64,000 nt of DNA from CBDCNH01 sp965219015 (lineage in GTDB: Bacteria > Pseudomonadota > Alphaproteobacteria > Rhodobacterales > Rhodobacteraceae): contig CBDCNH010000005.1 of NCBI GenBank assembly GCA_965219015.1, positions 310,001 to 374,000 of the forward strand, read 5' to 3'. Of the stretch, positions 8,282 through 18,776 are shown one piece after another (the first letter of the stretch is position 1; each line of letters starts with the position of its first letter). The notes beneath the pieces were generated by a model. It had not been told where the DNA came from, searched no databases, and worked only from the letters and a program-made list of their open reading frames with translations. The translations under genes were made by a program, and so were the position numbers.

Positions 8282-9036
8282 GGGCTGCTCCCTTCGATGG
8301 CGCGGGCGGCCCGCGCGAGGATGTCGAGATAGCCGTCCGGCGACCAGGCCGAGCGGCCGATGAAGAGCCCGTCGACATGCGGCTCGGCGAGGAGGGCCGC
8401 GACGTTGCCGGGATTGACGCTGCCGCCGTAGAGGCACCGGAGCGGCTGGCCGAGGACCGTCCTGCTCGTGGCGACGATCGCCGCCTGCCGGGCGCTCGCG
8501 TAGTCCGGGCTCGCGGGCGTGCCGTGCTCGCCGATGGCCCAGACGGGCTCGTAGGCAAGGACCGTGGTGACATCGCCGTGGACGCGGCTCAGCGCCGCTT
8601 CGACCTGCGCGGCGAGCACAGCGTCGGCGCGGCCCGCGGCCTTGTCCTCCGCCGTCTCGCCGATGCAGACGAGCGGCACGAGCCCGTGCCGCCGCGCCGC
8701 CGCGACCTTGAGCCCGACCGTGTCGTCGGTCTCGCCGAAATGCGCGCGGCGCTCGGAATGGCCGATCTCCACGAGCTGCGCGCCGCAGTCGACGAGCATC
8801 GGCGCGGAGATCTCGCCGGTCCAGGCGCCCGCGTCCTCCCAGTGCATGTTCTGCGCGCCGACGAGCACGTCGGTGCCCGCAAGGATCGCCGCCACCTCGC
8901 GGAGCACGGTGAAGGGCGGGATCACGAAGCGCTGGATGCCTGCGGGCGCCGCCGCCGCGGCGATCGCCTCGGCGAAGGCGCGCGCGTCGGGCAGCGTCTT
9001 GTTCATCTTCCAGCTGGTGCCGATCCAGACCGTCAT
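8278..9036 (-). CDS. eryH: Triosephosphate-isomerase paralogue, probable D-3-tetrulose-4-phosphate isomerase
   Basis: A 252-residue TIM-barrel isomerase. Expected residues are visible: WKMNK (Asn/Lys, about residues 9-13), the catalytic His in IGHSERR, catalytic Glu in AYEPVWAIG, and the phosphate loop GGSVNPGN. ATG 9036 starts the typical MTVWIGTSWKMNK N-terminus; an open frame 54 bases further upstream has no similarity. The pairing TpiA-like + RpiB-like beside a GlpD-like dehydrogenase is the signature of erythritol loci, where this protein (TpiA2/EryH) isomerises a tetrulose phosphate rather than triose phosphate. Confidence 0.82.
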   Translation of the reverse strand: MTVWIGTSWKMNKTLPDARAFAEAIAAAAAPAGIQRFVIPPFTVLREVAAILAGTDVLVGAQNMHWEDAGAWTGEISAPMLVDCGAQLVEIGHSERRAHFGETDDTVGLKVAAARRHGLVPLVCIGETAEDKAAGRADAVLAAQVEAALSRVHGDVTTVLAYEPVWAIGEHGTPASPDYASARQAAIVATSRTVLGQPLRCLYGGSVNPGNVAALLAEPHVDGLFIGRSAWSPDGYLDILARAARAIEGSSP

Positions 9037-9091
9037 GCGTCCCCCGCGCGTCCGTGCCCGTACAGTGAAGCCGCGGGAGGTCGGGCGCAAC

Positions 9092-10611
9092 CTAGCTCGT
9101 GTCGCCCGCCGTCAGCGCCTCCACCTTGGCCGTCAGCGCCGCAACGTAGGGGCCTGCGTCGAGCCCGCGGCCGGTCGCGGCCACCAGCGTCTCCTCGGGC
9201 GTCCGCGAGCGCCCGTGCCGCCAGACGGCGTCGCCGAGCCAGCCGTGAAGCGGCGCGTAGTCGCCCGCGGCGAGCCCCCCGGCCACGGCAGGCGCCGCGG
9301 TCGCGGCCTCGAAGAGCTGCGCGCCCATGATGTTGCCGAGCGTGTAGGTCGGGAACGACCCGAGGTAGCCGTGCGACCAGTGGACGTCCTGCAGCACGCC
9401 TGTGGTGTCGTCCGGCACCTCGACGCCGAGGAGGTCGCGCATCCGCTCCGCCCAGACCGCCGGCAGGTCGGCGACGGCGAGGTCGCCCGCGACGAGGCCG
9501 GCCTCGATCTCCGTCCGCAGGATGATGTGGAGGTCGTAGGTCAGCTCGTCCGCCTCGACGCGGATCGGCCCCGGCCGCACCGCGTTGACCGCGCGCCAGA
9601 ACTCGGCGTCGGTCACGTCGGCGAGCTCTGCCGGGAAGGTGTCGCGCAGCGCGCCGAAATGCAGCGCCCAGAAGTCGCGCGCGCGCCCGACGCGGTTCTC
9701 CCAGAGCCGCGACTGCGCTTCGTGCATCCCGAAGCTCGCGCCGCCGACGGCATAGAGGTTCGCGAGGTCCGTCGCGAAGACGCCGCGCGCGAGCGCAGGG
9801 TCGAGGCCCTGCTCGTACATGCCGTGGCCCGCCTCGTGCCAGAGCGCGAAGAGCCCGGCCGGCAGCCAGGTCTCGCGGAAGCGGCTGGTGATCCGCACGT
9901 CGCCGGGGGTCATCGAGATCTCGAAGGGATGCACCGTGTCGTCGAGCCGCCCGCGCCCGAGGTCGTAGCCCATGCGCCGGGCGAGCTTGAGCGCGAACGC
10001 CTTCTGCGCCGCGACGGGGTAGCGGCGCTCGAGGAAGTCCATCCGCGGCGGCGCCTGCCGCGCGCGCTCGATGAGCGGTCCGAGCGCTGCCTTGAGCGGC
10101 GCGTAGATGTCCTGCAGCCTCGCGTGGGTCATGCCGGGCTCGAAGCGCCCGACCATCGCGTCGTAGGGATGCGCGCCGCCGATCGCCGCCGCGATCTCGC
10201 GCTGAAGCGCCATCATCCGCTCGAGGACCGGCGCGAAGGACGCGAAGTCGTTCGCCGCGCGCGCCGCGACCCAGGCCGCGTTGGCGGTGCTGGTGAGGCC
10301 CGCCATCTCGGCGATGACGCGGGGCGGGATGCGGGCGAGGACGCCGATCTCCGCCTCCGCCCGGTCGAGCGCGCGGCGGCGGAGGTCGGTCTCGGGCAGG
10401 TGCGCCGTCTCGGCCCGCGCGCCGTCGATGGCGCGCGCCATCGCGTCGCCGGTCGCGAGGTCGCGCGCGAGCCGCGTCAGCGTCGCGGTCTGGTGCCCGC
10501 GCCCCGCGACGCCCCCCGCGGGCATCGTCACCCGCGCGTCCCAGGCCATGAGGTTGAGCGCGCAGAGGATGTCGTTGACCTCCCCCATCAGGGTGCGGAA
10601 CGCGGTCTCGG

Positions 10612-10615
<4 letters not shown>
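9092..10615 (-). CDS. M32 family carboxypeptidase (Taq-type)
   Basis: A 507-residue zinc carboxypeptidase of family M32. The metal site is WHEAGHGMYEQG (HEXXH type, about residues 256-267), and downstream are RLWENRVGR and DELTYDLHI, both typical of the family. The start is GTG 10615, whose GTGA overlaps the stop of the upstream ABC ATPase gene, so this enzyme is the last gene of a peptide-transport operon. The obvious role is cytoplasmic trimming of imported oligopeptides from the C-terminus. No signal peptide is present. The length is standard for the family. Confidence 0.9.
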
Positions 10616-11606
<991 letters not shown>

Positions 11607-11610
<4 letters not shown>

Positions 11611-12575
11611 GCGGCGCGCACCTCCGCCGCATGGTGGCATGCGGCGAGATGGCCCGGCGCCTGCGCCTCGAGCGCGGGCCGGTCGGTCCGGCAGAGCTCG
11701 GTCGCGAAGCCGCAGCGGGGGTGGAACGCGCAGCCCCGCGGCATGTCGCCGAGGCCCGGCGGCGCGCCTTCGATGGCGGTGAGCACGCTGCGCTCCGTCC
11801 CCGCCTGCGGCACCGAGCCCAGAAGCCCGCGCGTGTAGGCGTGGCAGGGGGACGCGAACACCGGCCCCACGGGCCCGGTCTCGACGATGCGGCCCGCGTA
11901 CATCACCGCCATCCGGTCGCAGGTCGCGGCCACCACGCCGAGGTCGTGGGTGACGAGCACGACGCTCATCCCGAGCGCGTCGCGAAGGTCGAGGAGGAGG
12001 TGCAGGATCTGGTCCTGGATGGTCACATCGAGTGCTGTCGTCGGCTCGTCGGCGAGGAGGAGCTTCGGGTTGCCCGCGAGTGCTATGGCGATCATCGCAC
12101 GCTGCCGCATGCCGCCCGAGAACTGGTGCGGGTACTCGCCGAGCCGGCGGGCGGCGTCGGGGATGCCCACGCGGTCCATCAGCTCGCGCGCCCGTGCCGT
12201 CCGGCCGCGGCGGTCGAGCGGGGTGTGCGCGCGGAGCGTCTCGTCGATCTGCCGGCCGACCGTCAGCACCGGGTTGAGCGCCGTCATCGGCTCCTGGAAC
12301 ACCGCCGCGATGGCGCCGCCGCGCACCCGGCGCAGCGCCGCGGGCGCCATCGTCACGAGGTCCGCGCCGTCCCAGAGCGCGCTCCCGGCCACCTCCGCGC
12401 CCGGCGGCAGGAGCCCGAGGATGGTCCGCAGCGTCAGGCTCTTGCCCGATCCGCTTTCGCCGACGAGCCCGAGGATTTCGCCCGGCCGCACGTCGAACGA
12501 CACGCCATCGACCGCCGCGAGCCCGCCCGGCAGCACGGTCCTGAGGCCCCGCACCTCGAGCGCCGCTCGGCTCAA
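11607..12575 (-). CDS. Dipeptide/oligopeptide ABC transporter ATP-binding protein (DppD/OppD type)
   Basis: A 322-residue ABC ATPase with Walker A GESGSGKS, signature FSGGMRQRAMIAIAL, Walker B LLLADEPTTALD, and a C-terminal oligo_HPY cysteine-rich region (GCAFHPRCGFATELC). The likely start is TTG 12575, whose TTGA overlaps the stop of the upstream permease gene; longer in-frame extensions upstream are antisense-like sequence within the permease gene. This gene sits third after the binding protein and partners the next ATPase. Confidence 0.9.
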
Positions 12576-13408
12576 CGCTTCGTCCTGAGCAGCTCGGCCA
12601 GCCCGTCGCCGAGGAGGCTGAAGCCGAGCCCTGTCAGCACGATGGCGAGGCCCGGGAACACCGAGATCCACCAGGCCGTCGCCATGAAGTTCTTGCCGTC
12701 GGCGATCTGCACGCCCCATTCCGCGGTCGGCGGCTGCGCCCCGAGCCCGAGGTAGCCGAGGCTCGAGCCGAGCAGGATCGCGAGCGCCATGTCGGTCATC
12801 CAGTAGACCACCGCGGGCGTGATCGCGTTGGGCAGGAGATGCCGGAAGATGATCCGCGCGTGGGTGTAGCCCATCGCGCGGCCCGCGTCGGCGTAGTCGA
12901 GCCGGTTCTGCACCCGGACCTCCGACGCCACGATGCGCGCGTAGAACACCCAGCCCACGATCCCGACCGCGATGTACATGTTGCCGAGCCCCGGCCCCAG
13001 CACCGACACGATGGCGATGACGAGGACGAGGAACGGGAAGGTGATGACCGCATCGACGACGCGCCCGAAGAGCGTCTCGGCAATGCCGCCGACATAGCCC
13101 ACGAGCGCGCCGGTGAGGGTGCCGAAGACGAAGGGGAACACGGTCGCGAAGAGCGCGATCTGCATGTCCACCGTATAGGCATGGATCACGCGGGAGAGCA
13201 CGTCGCGCCCGAAGTTGTCGGTCCCGAACCAGTGCGCGGCACTCGGCGGCGCCATCAGCGCGCCGTAGTCGAAGGCGATGGGATCGTAGGGCGCGAACGC
13301 GGCGGGGAACACCGCGACCACGAGGCTCGCGCCGAGGAGGGCGCCGCCCGCGACGAGCGCGCGCGGGAGACGCCGCGCGGGGCGGCGGGCGCGCGCGAGG
13401 ACCGTCAC
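12572..13408 (-). CDS. Dipeptide/oligopeptide ABC transporter permease (DppC/OppC type)
   Basis: A 278-residue inner-membrane permease of the BPD_transp_1 family. An N-terminal Arg-rich stretch and first hydrophobic segment are followed by the FGTDNFGRDVLSR motif characteristic of DppC/OppC (about residues 66-78). The EAA loop for contacting the ATPase is the DAGRAMGYTHARIIFRHLLP region. ATG 13408 overlaps the DppB-type stop by four bases. Confidence 0.92.
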   Translation of the reverse strand: MTVLARARRPARRLPRALVAGGALLGASLVVAVFPAAFAPYDPIAFDYGALMAPPSAAHWFGTDNFGRDVLSRVIHAYTVDMQIALFATVFPFVFGTLTGALVGYVGGIAETLFGRVVDAVITFPFLVLVIAIVSVLGPGLGNMYIAVGIVGWVFYARIVASEVRVQNRLDYADAGRAMGYTHARIIFRHLLPNAITPAVVYWMTDMALAILLGSSLGYLGLGAQPPTAEWGVQIADGKNFMATAWWISVFPGLAIVLTGLGFSLLGDGLAELLRTKR

Positions 13409-14337
13409 CGGCGCACGCGGGGGTCGAGCCAGGTCTGCACGAGGTCGGTCGCGAGGAACGTCAGCGACACGATCACCGCGAGCGCGATCGTCAGCCCTTG
13501 GACGACCGGGTAGTCGCGCCCGTAGATGCTGTCGACCATCAGCCGCCCCGCGCCCGGGATCGCGAACACCGTCTCGGTGATGACCGCCCCGCCGAGGAGC
13601 GTGCCGACCGAGAGCCCGAAGAGCGCCACCGTCGAGATCAGCGCGTTCCGCAGCACGTGCCGCGCCAGCACCAGCCGGGGCCGGAGCCCCTTGGCGCGCG
13701 CGAAGGCGACGTACTCGGCATCGACGACGCCGACGATCGCGGCGCGCAGGTTCCGCATCAGGATCGCCGAGAGGCTCAGCGCCAGCGTCAGCGCGGGAAG
13801 GAAGAGGTGCCCGACATGGCCGAGGAACCCCTCGCCGTAGCCGCCGACCGGGAACCAGCCGAGCCGCGCACCGAAGATGTTGAGGAGGATGAGCCCAAGG
13901 TAGAACACCGGCATCGAGAGCCCGACCTGGAACGCGCCGCGGATCGCCTGGTCCTGCCAGCGGTCGCGCCGGAGCGCCGCGACGAAGGCCAGCGGCACCG
14001 CGAGCACCACCGCGATCAGCGCCGCCATCAGCGTGAGCAGCATGGTGATCGGCAGCCGCCGCGCGACGAGATCGGCGACCGGCACATGGAGGTGGATCGA
14101 GTCGCCGAGGTTCCCCGTCGCCACCGACCGCACGAAGACCGCGAACTGCACCCAGACCGGCCGGTCGAGGCCAAGCTCGCGGTTGATCCGCGCCACGTCG
14201 GCATCGAGCGCGCGGTCGCCGAGGATGGCGCTCGCGGGGCCGCCGGGCAGCAGCCGCACCAGGAAGAACACCGCGAGCAGGATGAACGCGAACGTGGGGA
14301 TGAGCTGCAGGAGCCGGCGCGCGACGTGGACGAGCAT
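13405..14337 (-). CDS. Dipeptide/oligopeptide ABC transporter permease (DppB/OppB type)
   Basis: A 310-residue permease with the family's N-terminal segment (RRLLQLIPTFAFILLAVFF) and the RLLPGGPA motif just after it. The EAA loop is the EYVAFARAKGL...ARHVLRNAL segment. Five to six transmembrane segments can be seen. It follows the binding protein by 22 bases and overlaps DppC by four, consistent with one operon. Confidence 0.92.
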   Translation of the reverse strand: MLVHVARRLLQLIPTFAFILLAVFFLVRLLPGGPASAILGDRALDADVARINRELGLDRPVWVQFAVFVRSVATGNLGDSIHLHVPVADLVARRLPITMLLTLMAALIAVVLAVPLAFVAALRRDRWQDQAIRGAFQVGLSMPVFYLGLILLNIFGARLGWFPVGGYGEGFLGHVGHLFLPALTLALSLSAILMRNLRAAIVGVVDAEYVAFARAKGLRPRLVLARHVLRNALISTVALFGLSVGTLLGGAVITETVFAIPGAGRLMVDSIYGRDYPVVQGLTIALAVIVSLTFLATDLVQTWLDPRVRR

Positions 14338-14359
14338 CGGAGGCCTCGCGCGGGCGCCG

Positions 14360-15940
14360 CTACTTCTCGAGCCAGGCGCCGCGGAAGATGTTGTTGCCGA
14401 GCGGGATCTGCACGAACCCCTTCACCTTCGGCGACAGCGCCACCGGATAGGGCGTCTGGTAGAGCGGCACGATCGGTCCCTCGGCGTTGTAGATTTCCTG
14501 GATGCGCGCGTATTGCTCGGCGCGCTTGGCCTCGTCGGTCTCGCTCTGCGACGCCTCGAAGAGCTGGTCCACCTCGTCGCTCTTCCAGCCCGAGTGCTGC
14601 GACTCGATCGTCGGGGAATAGGCGAAGTACGAGGTGATCTCGTTCGGATCGGCGATGTCGTCCGTCCAGGCCCCGGCACGCATGGTGAACGTGCCGTCGC
14701 GGTACTTCTGCGTCCGCGTCGCGTTGTCGACCTGCTGGATCTCGAGCGTCACGCCGATCTGCGCCCACATCTGCTGCAGCGCCGTCGAGATCCCGATCTC
14801 GTCCTGGTTGCCCGCGAGCGTCAGGATCGAGGTCGAGAACCCGTCGGGGAAGCCCGCCTCCGCCATCAGCGCCTTGGCCTTCTCCACGTCGACCGGGAAG
14901 AGCGGCGCGTCGCCGGTGTGGAGCGGCGTCGCCGAGGACATGAACGAAGTCATCGGCGAGCCGACGCCCTGCGTGACGATCTGGATGATCGCCTCCTTGT
15001 TGGTCGCGTAGTTCAGCGCCTGCCGCACCTTGAGGTTCGACAGCGGGTTCGCCTTGCCCTCGATCTCGGGCCGGACGTTGAGCGTGACGTACTCGATCCG
15101 CGTCGAGGGGAAGAGCTCCATCTCGATGCCGTCCGCGCCTTTCAGCTCGGCGACGCGCGCGTAGGGGATGAACTCCGCCCCGTCGAGACCGCCCGACTGC
15201 AGGCGGAGGATGCGCGTCGCGTCGTCGGGGATCACCTCGAAGGTCACGCCGTCGAGATAGGGCAGGGGCTCCCCGTCCGCGCCCTTGTCCCAGTAGTGCG
15301 GGTTCTTGACGAGCTTCATCGTCGCGCCGCGCTCCCAGGAGGCGAGCATGAACGGCCCCGACCCGATCGGATGCGCCGAGAACGCCTGCGCTTTCTCCGC
15401 GTCGGTCGCCCCCGCCTCGGCCTCGAAGGCCGCCTCGGGCATGATCGCGGTGTTGAACACGGTGAGCGCCGGGATGATCGCGGGATCGGGGCGGTTGAGC
15501 TTGATCGTCACCATGCCGCCGTCGCCCGCCGTCACGTCTTCGATCGAGGAGATCAGGAAGCCCCAGATGCCGTTGTCGGGCGTCGCCGCGCGCTTCAGCG
15601 ACCAGGCCACGTCCTTCGCGGTGATCGGCGAGCCGTCCGAGAACATGATCCCGTCGCGCAGCTTCACCATCACCGTCATGCCGTCGTCGGAGACGTTCCA
15701 CTCCGTCGCGAGCCCGGCCTTGACGCCCTGCCCGTCGTCGGTCGGCAACAGGAGCGTGTCGTAGAGGTTCGACAGGATCCAGATGTCGACGTTGGCGTCG
15801 TTGAGCACCGGGTCGAGGAACAGGCTGTCGGCGTAGCGCCCGTAGGTCATCACGCCGCCGCGTTCCTGCGCCGCGGCGCCGCCCGAGCAGAGCATCGCCG
15901 CCGCCAGGGCCGCCGCCGAAACCGCCGACAAGATCCGCAT
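14360..15940 (-). CDS. Peptide ABC transporter periplasmic substrate-binding protein (SBP_bac_5)
   Basis: A 526-residue SBP_bac_5 protein, the first gene of the leftward operon. It starts at ATG 15940 with a good ribosome binding site (gagagggg) and a signal peptide of about 25 residues ending near GAAAQ. The mature chain shows family landmarks: LATEWNVSDDGMT, KLRDGIMFSDGSPITAKDV, YATNKEAI, and FRGAWLE at the C-terminus. Proteins of this family bind di- and oligopeptides but also nickel, opines and other compounds, so the ligand cannot be read from the sequence. A palindrome lies 20-33 bases before its start. Confidence 0.92.
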   Translation of the reverse strand: MRILSAVSAAALAAAMLCSGGAAAQERGGVMTYGRYADSLFLDPVLNDANVDIWILSNLYDTLLLPTDDGQGVKAGLATEWNVSDDGMTVMVKLRDGIMFSDGSPITAKDVAWSLKRAATPDNGIWGFLISSIEDVTAGDGGMVTIKLNRPDPAIIPALTVFNTAIMPEAAFEAEAGATDAEKAQAFSAHPIGSGPFMLASWERGATMKLVKNPHYWDKGADGEPLPYLDGVTFEVIPDDATRILRLQSGGLDGAEFIPYARVAELKGADGIEMELFPSTRIEYVTLNVRPEIEGKANPLSNLKVRQALNYATNKEAIIQIVTQGVGSPMTSFMSSATPLHTGDAPLFPVDVEKAKALMAEAGFPDGFSTSILTLAGNQDEIGISTALQQMWAQIGVTLEIQQVDNATRTQKYRDGTFTMRAGAWTDDIADPNEITSYFAYSPTIESQHSGWKSDEVDQLFEASQSETDEAKRAEQYARIQEIYNAEGPIVPLYQTPYPVALSPKVKGFVQIPLGNNIFRGAWLEK

Positions 15941-15959
15941 GAGTGTCCCCTCTCTCGAA

Positions 15960-15973
15960 ATGTTCCAGAACAT
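15960..15973. promoter_or_regulatory. Palindromic operator candidate between peptide-transport operon and GntR operon
   Basis: ATGTTC-CA-GAACAT is a dyad with perfect 6-bp arms. It overlaps a second weaker symmetry, GTTCC...GGAAC (15962-15979). It lies 20 bases before the binding-protein ATG (minus strand) and about 140 bases before the GntR gene (plus strand). This placement suits an operator at which the GntR protein represses the transporter. It was recognised by symmetry alone. Confidence 0.5.
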
Positions 15974-16114
15974 CGGAACGCTTCGTCGCCCGTCATGCAA
16001 GGGAATATTGAGATTTGCAGCGAGGTGGGGCATCCGTTCTAGGGACAGCGCAATAATCTTGTGCCCGGTGGCCGAACCATGCTCATCCTGTGGCACAGCC
16101 GGAGCGGACACCCG

Positions 16115-17065
16115 ATGCGGATCACGATCGACAGGACGCGCGCGATGCCGGTGCGCCAGCAGCTTCGCGCCGCCATCGAGCACGACATCGCCTTCGGGAC
16201 GCTCGCCCCCGGTGCGGCGCTGCCTTCGGTGCGCGCGCTCGCGCGGGGCGCAGGCGTGGCGCCGATGACGGTCGCCGCGGTCTATGCGGGCCTGAAGGCG
16301 GCGGGTCTCGTGGCGTCGCGCGCCGGCGCCGGCACCTATGTGGCCGCGGGCGCGCGACCCGCGGCGGATGCGCTTCGCCTCGGCATCGACGCGGTCTACG
16401 ACGCGGCCGTCGAGGCCGGCATGGCACCTCATGACGCCGCGGCGCTGATTGCTGCGCGCGCCGGCTGGCGGGCGGGCGAGGGCGCGCGGCCGGCGATCGT
16501 CATGGTCGGGCTCTTCGCCGAGGCGACGGCGCGCTATGCCTGCTGCGTCTCCGGGCAGGTCGCGCGCCGCGTCGAGCCGATCACGCTGGCGGCGCTGCAG
16601 GGTGACGCCGCGGTGCGCGCGCGCGTGACGTCGGCGGCGCTCGTGCTCAGCTTCGCCAACATCGGCGAGGATCTCGCGGCACTCCTGCCGGGGGTGCCGG
16701 TGCTGCTCCTCCGCTTCATTCCCGCCGAGGCGACGCGCCTGGCGCTCGCCTCGATCGATCCGCTGGCGCGCGTCGTGGCGGTGTCGCGGTTCGCCGACTT
16801 CCTGCCGATCCTGGCGCTGGGCCTGCGCCGGTTCGCGGCGCATGTCGGCGACGTCACCACGCTCTGCCTCGACGACCCTGCCCTCGCGGGGGCCCGCGCC
16901 CGCGCCGACGTGCTGGTGCTCTCGACCGGCGCCGAGACTGCGGCTGCGGGTGGCGGCGCCGAGGTCATCGAATACCGTCACATCCCCGATCCCGGCGACG
17001 TGGAACGCCTCGTGGCCCCGCGCCTCGGCGCAAGGCCGCAGATGCCCGAGCGAAAGGAAGCCTGA
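16115..17065 (+). CDS. GntR-family transcriptional regulator with non-aminotransferase effector domain
   Basis: A 316-residue regulator. Residues 1-75 form a GntR winged helix: MPVRQQLRAAIEHDIAFGTL, GAALPSVRALARG and a TYVA wing. The remaining 240 residues are not an aminotransferase or FadR/UTRA domain I recognise; alternating hydrophobic strands (PAIVMVGLF, ALVLSFANIG, VPVLLLRFI) suggest a Rossmann-like, periplasmic-binding-protein-like effector fold. ATG 16115 has a ribosome binding site (ggagc); GTG 16061 and ATG 16079 are upstream in-frame alternatives. Its stop overlaps the creatininase start. It is divergent from the peptide transporter and probably controls both sides. Confidence 0.8.
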   Translation: MRITIDRTRAMPVRQQLRAAIEHDIAFGTLAPGAALPSVRALARGAGVAPMTVAAVYAGLKAAGLVASRAGAGTYVAAGARPAADALRLGIDAVYDAAVEAGMAPHDAAALIAARAGWRAGEGARPAIVMVGLFAEATARYACCVSGQVARRVEPITLAALQGDAAVRARVTSAALVLSFANIGEDLAALLPGVPVLLLRFIPAEATRLALASIDPLARVVAVSRFADFLPILALGLRRFAAHVGDVTTLCLDDPALAGARARADVLVLSTGAETAAAGGGAEVIEYRHIPDPGDVERLVAPRLGARPQMPERKEA

Positions 17066-17766
17066 TGAAAGTCTCCGAGATGAGCTGGTCTCGCGTCGAG
17101 GCATGGCTCAAGGACGACGACCGCGCCGTCCTGCCGCTCGGGAGCACCGAGCAGCACGCGGGCCTGTCGCTCGCGGTGGACACGATCCTGTCCGAGCGCG
17201 TCGCGGCCGAAGCCGCCGCGCCTCTCGGCGTGCCGGTGTTCCCGGTCGTGCCCTATGGGCTCACGCCCTACTTCCTCGCCTATCCCGGCACGGTCAGCCT
17301 GCGGCTCGAGACCTACGCGCGCCTCGTGCGCGACATCCTCGACAGCCTGGCGGCGCAGGGCTTCCGCCGCATTCTGATCGTCAACGGCCACGGCGGCAAC
17401 GGCCCCGCGGCGACGCTTGCGACCGAGTGGATGGCCGACACGCCGGGCACCGCGGTGAAGTTCCACAACTGGTGGAACGCGCCCCAAACCTACGCCAAGG
17501 TGCAGGAGATCGACCCCGTCGCCTCGCATGCGTCCTGGATGGAGAACTTCCCCTGGACGCGGCTCGCGGACGAGGTGCTGCCCGAGCAGCGCAAGCCGAT
17601 GATCGACTTCGAGCGGATGCGCGTGATGGGGCCGAAGGCCGTGCGCGCCTATCTCGGCGACGGCAACTTCGGCGGCTACTACCAGCGCGCCGACGCCGAG
17701 ATGCAGGCGATCTGGGACGTCGCGGTGGCCGAGACGCGGGCGCTCCTCGAGGGCGGCTGGGAATGA
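17065..17766 (+). CDS. Creatininase-family metal-dependent amidohydrolase
   Basis: A 233-residue protein of the creatininase/creatinine amidohydrolase family (typically 230-260). Metal ligands are visible: the STEQHAG motif (E-x-H, about residues 29-35), the Asp of LAVDTILSE, the NGHGGNG motif (about 112-118), and a Glu in ATEWMAD. Family members hydrolyse cyclic amides (creatinine) or remove residues from small peptides and cofactors. Translation is coupled to the GntR gene (TGATG) with a purine-rich site (gaaaggaag) upstream. The substrate is unknown; the peptide transporter and two peptidases nearby point to an amide or peptide-like compound. Confidence 0.85.
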   Translation: MKVSEMSWSRVEAWLKDDDRAVLPLGSTEQHAGLSLAVDTILSERVAAEAAAPLGVPVFPVVPYGLTPYFLAYPGTVSLRLETYARLVRDILDSLAAQGFRRILIVNGHGGNGPAATLATEWMADTPGTAVKFHNWWNAPQTYAKVQEIDPVASHASWMENFPWTRLADEVLPEQRKPMIDFERMRVMGPKAVRAYLGDGNFGGYYQRADAEMQAIWDVAVAETRALLEGGWE

Positions 17767-18776
17767 TCCTGGTCTGGGGTGCGGGCGCCATCGGCGGCAC
17801 GCTCGGCGCGGCGTTCCTGCGGGCCGGACGCGAGGTGACGTTCGTTGACACGGCGGCGTACCATGTGGCGGCGATCCGGGCGGACGGGCTCCGCATCACC
17901 GGCCCGATCTTCGAGGATGTGATCGAGGCGCCCGCGTTCGTGCCCGAAGACCTCGCGGGCACGTTCGGCACGGTGTTCCTCTGCGTCAAGGCGCTCGCCA
18001 CGGCGGCCGCCGCCGAGGCGCTGGCGCCGCACCTCGCACCGGACGGCGCGGTCGTCTCGGCGCAGAACGGGCTCAACGAAGCGGTGATCGCCCGCGTCGT
18101 GGGCCGAGAGCGGACCGTCGGCGCCTTCGTCAACTTCGGCGCGGACTACCTCGGGCCGGGCCATGTCACCTACGGCGGGCGCGGCGCCGTCGTGGTCGGC
18201 GAGATGGACGGCGCGCGCACGCCGCGCGTCGAGGCGCTGCACCGGCTCCTCCTCGCCTTCGAGCCCCGCGCCCGGCTCACGGACAACATCGCAGGCTTCC
18301 TCTGGGGCAAGCTCGTCTACGGCGCGCTCCTCTTCGCCACCGCGCTGACCGACGAAAGCATCGCCGACGTGCTCGACGATCCCGCCGCGCGCCCGGTCCT
18401 CGCGCGCCTCGGCAGCGAGGTCGGCGCGGTCGCCGCCGCCGAGGGCATCGCGACGGAGGCCTTCGACGGCTTCGACCCCGCCGCCTTCGCGCCCGGTGCC
18501 GGCGCCGCCGCCGTCGCGCGGTCGTTCGACGACATGGTGGCGCACAACCGCCGCTCCACCAAGACGCACTCCGGCATCTGGCGCGACCTCGCCGTGCGCC
18601 GCCGCAAGACCGAGGCCGAGCCGCAGCTCGGCGCCATCCTCGAGGCCGCAGCGCGCCACGCCCTGCCCGTGCCGCTGACCGCGCGGCTCCTCGCGATGAT
18701 CGGCGAGATCGAGGCGGGCGCGCGGCCGCTGGCGCGCGGCAACGTCGCCGAGCTCGGCCGGGGCGTGCCCGCATGA
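17763..18776 (+). CDS. Ketopantoate reductase (ApbA/PanE)-family dehydrogenase
   Basis: A 337-residue NAD(P)-dependent oxidoreductase. The N-terminus is a Rossmann motif (MILVWGAGAIGGTLGAAFLRAG), with CVKALAT in the middle and the C-terminal catalytic helix domain carrying the ..LWGKLVYGALLF segment (Lys about residue 182) and STKTHSGIWRDL. It is larger than a typical PanE (about 300). The catabolic neighbourhood suggests reduction or oxidation of a 2-keto/2-hydroxy acid derived from the imported compound rather than pantothenate synthesis. ATGA overlaps join it to both neighbours. Confidence 0.82.
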   Translation: MILVWGAGAIGGTLGAAFLRAGREVTFVDTAAYHVAAIRADGLRITGPIFEDVIEAPAFVPEDLAGTFGTVFLCVKALATAAAAEALAPHLAPDGAVVSAQNGLNEAVIARVVGRERTVGAFVNFGADYLGPGHVTYGGRGAVVVGEMDGARTPRVEALHRLLLAFEPRARLTDNIAGFLWGKLVYGALLFATALTDESIADVLDDPAARPVLARLGSEVGAVAAAEGIATEAFDGFDPAAFAPGAGAAAVARSFDDMVAHNRRSTKTHSGIWRDLAVRRRKTEAEPQLGAILEAAARHALPVPLTARLLAMIGEIEAGARPLARGNVAELGRGVPA

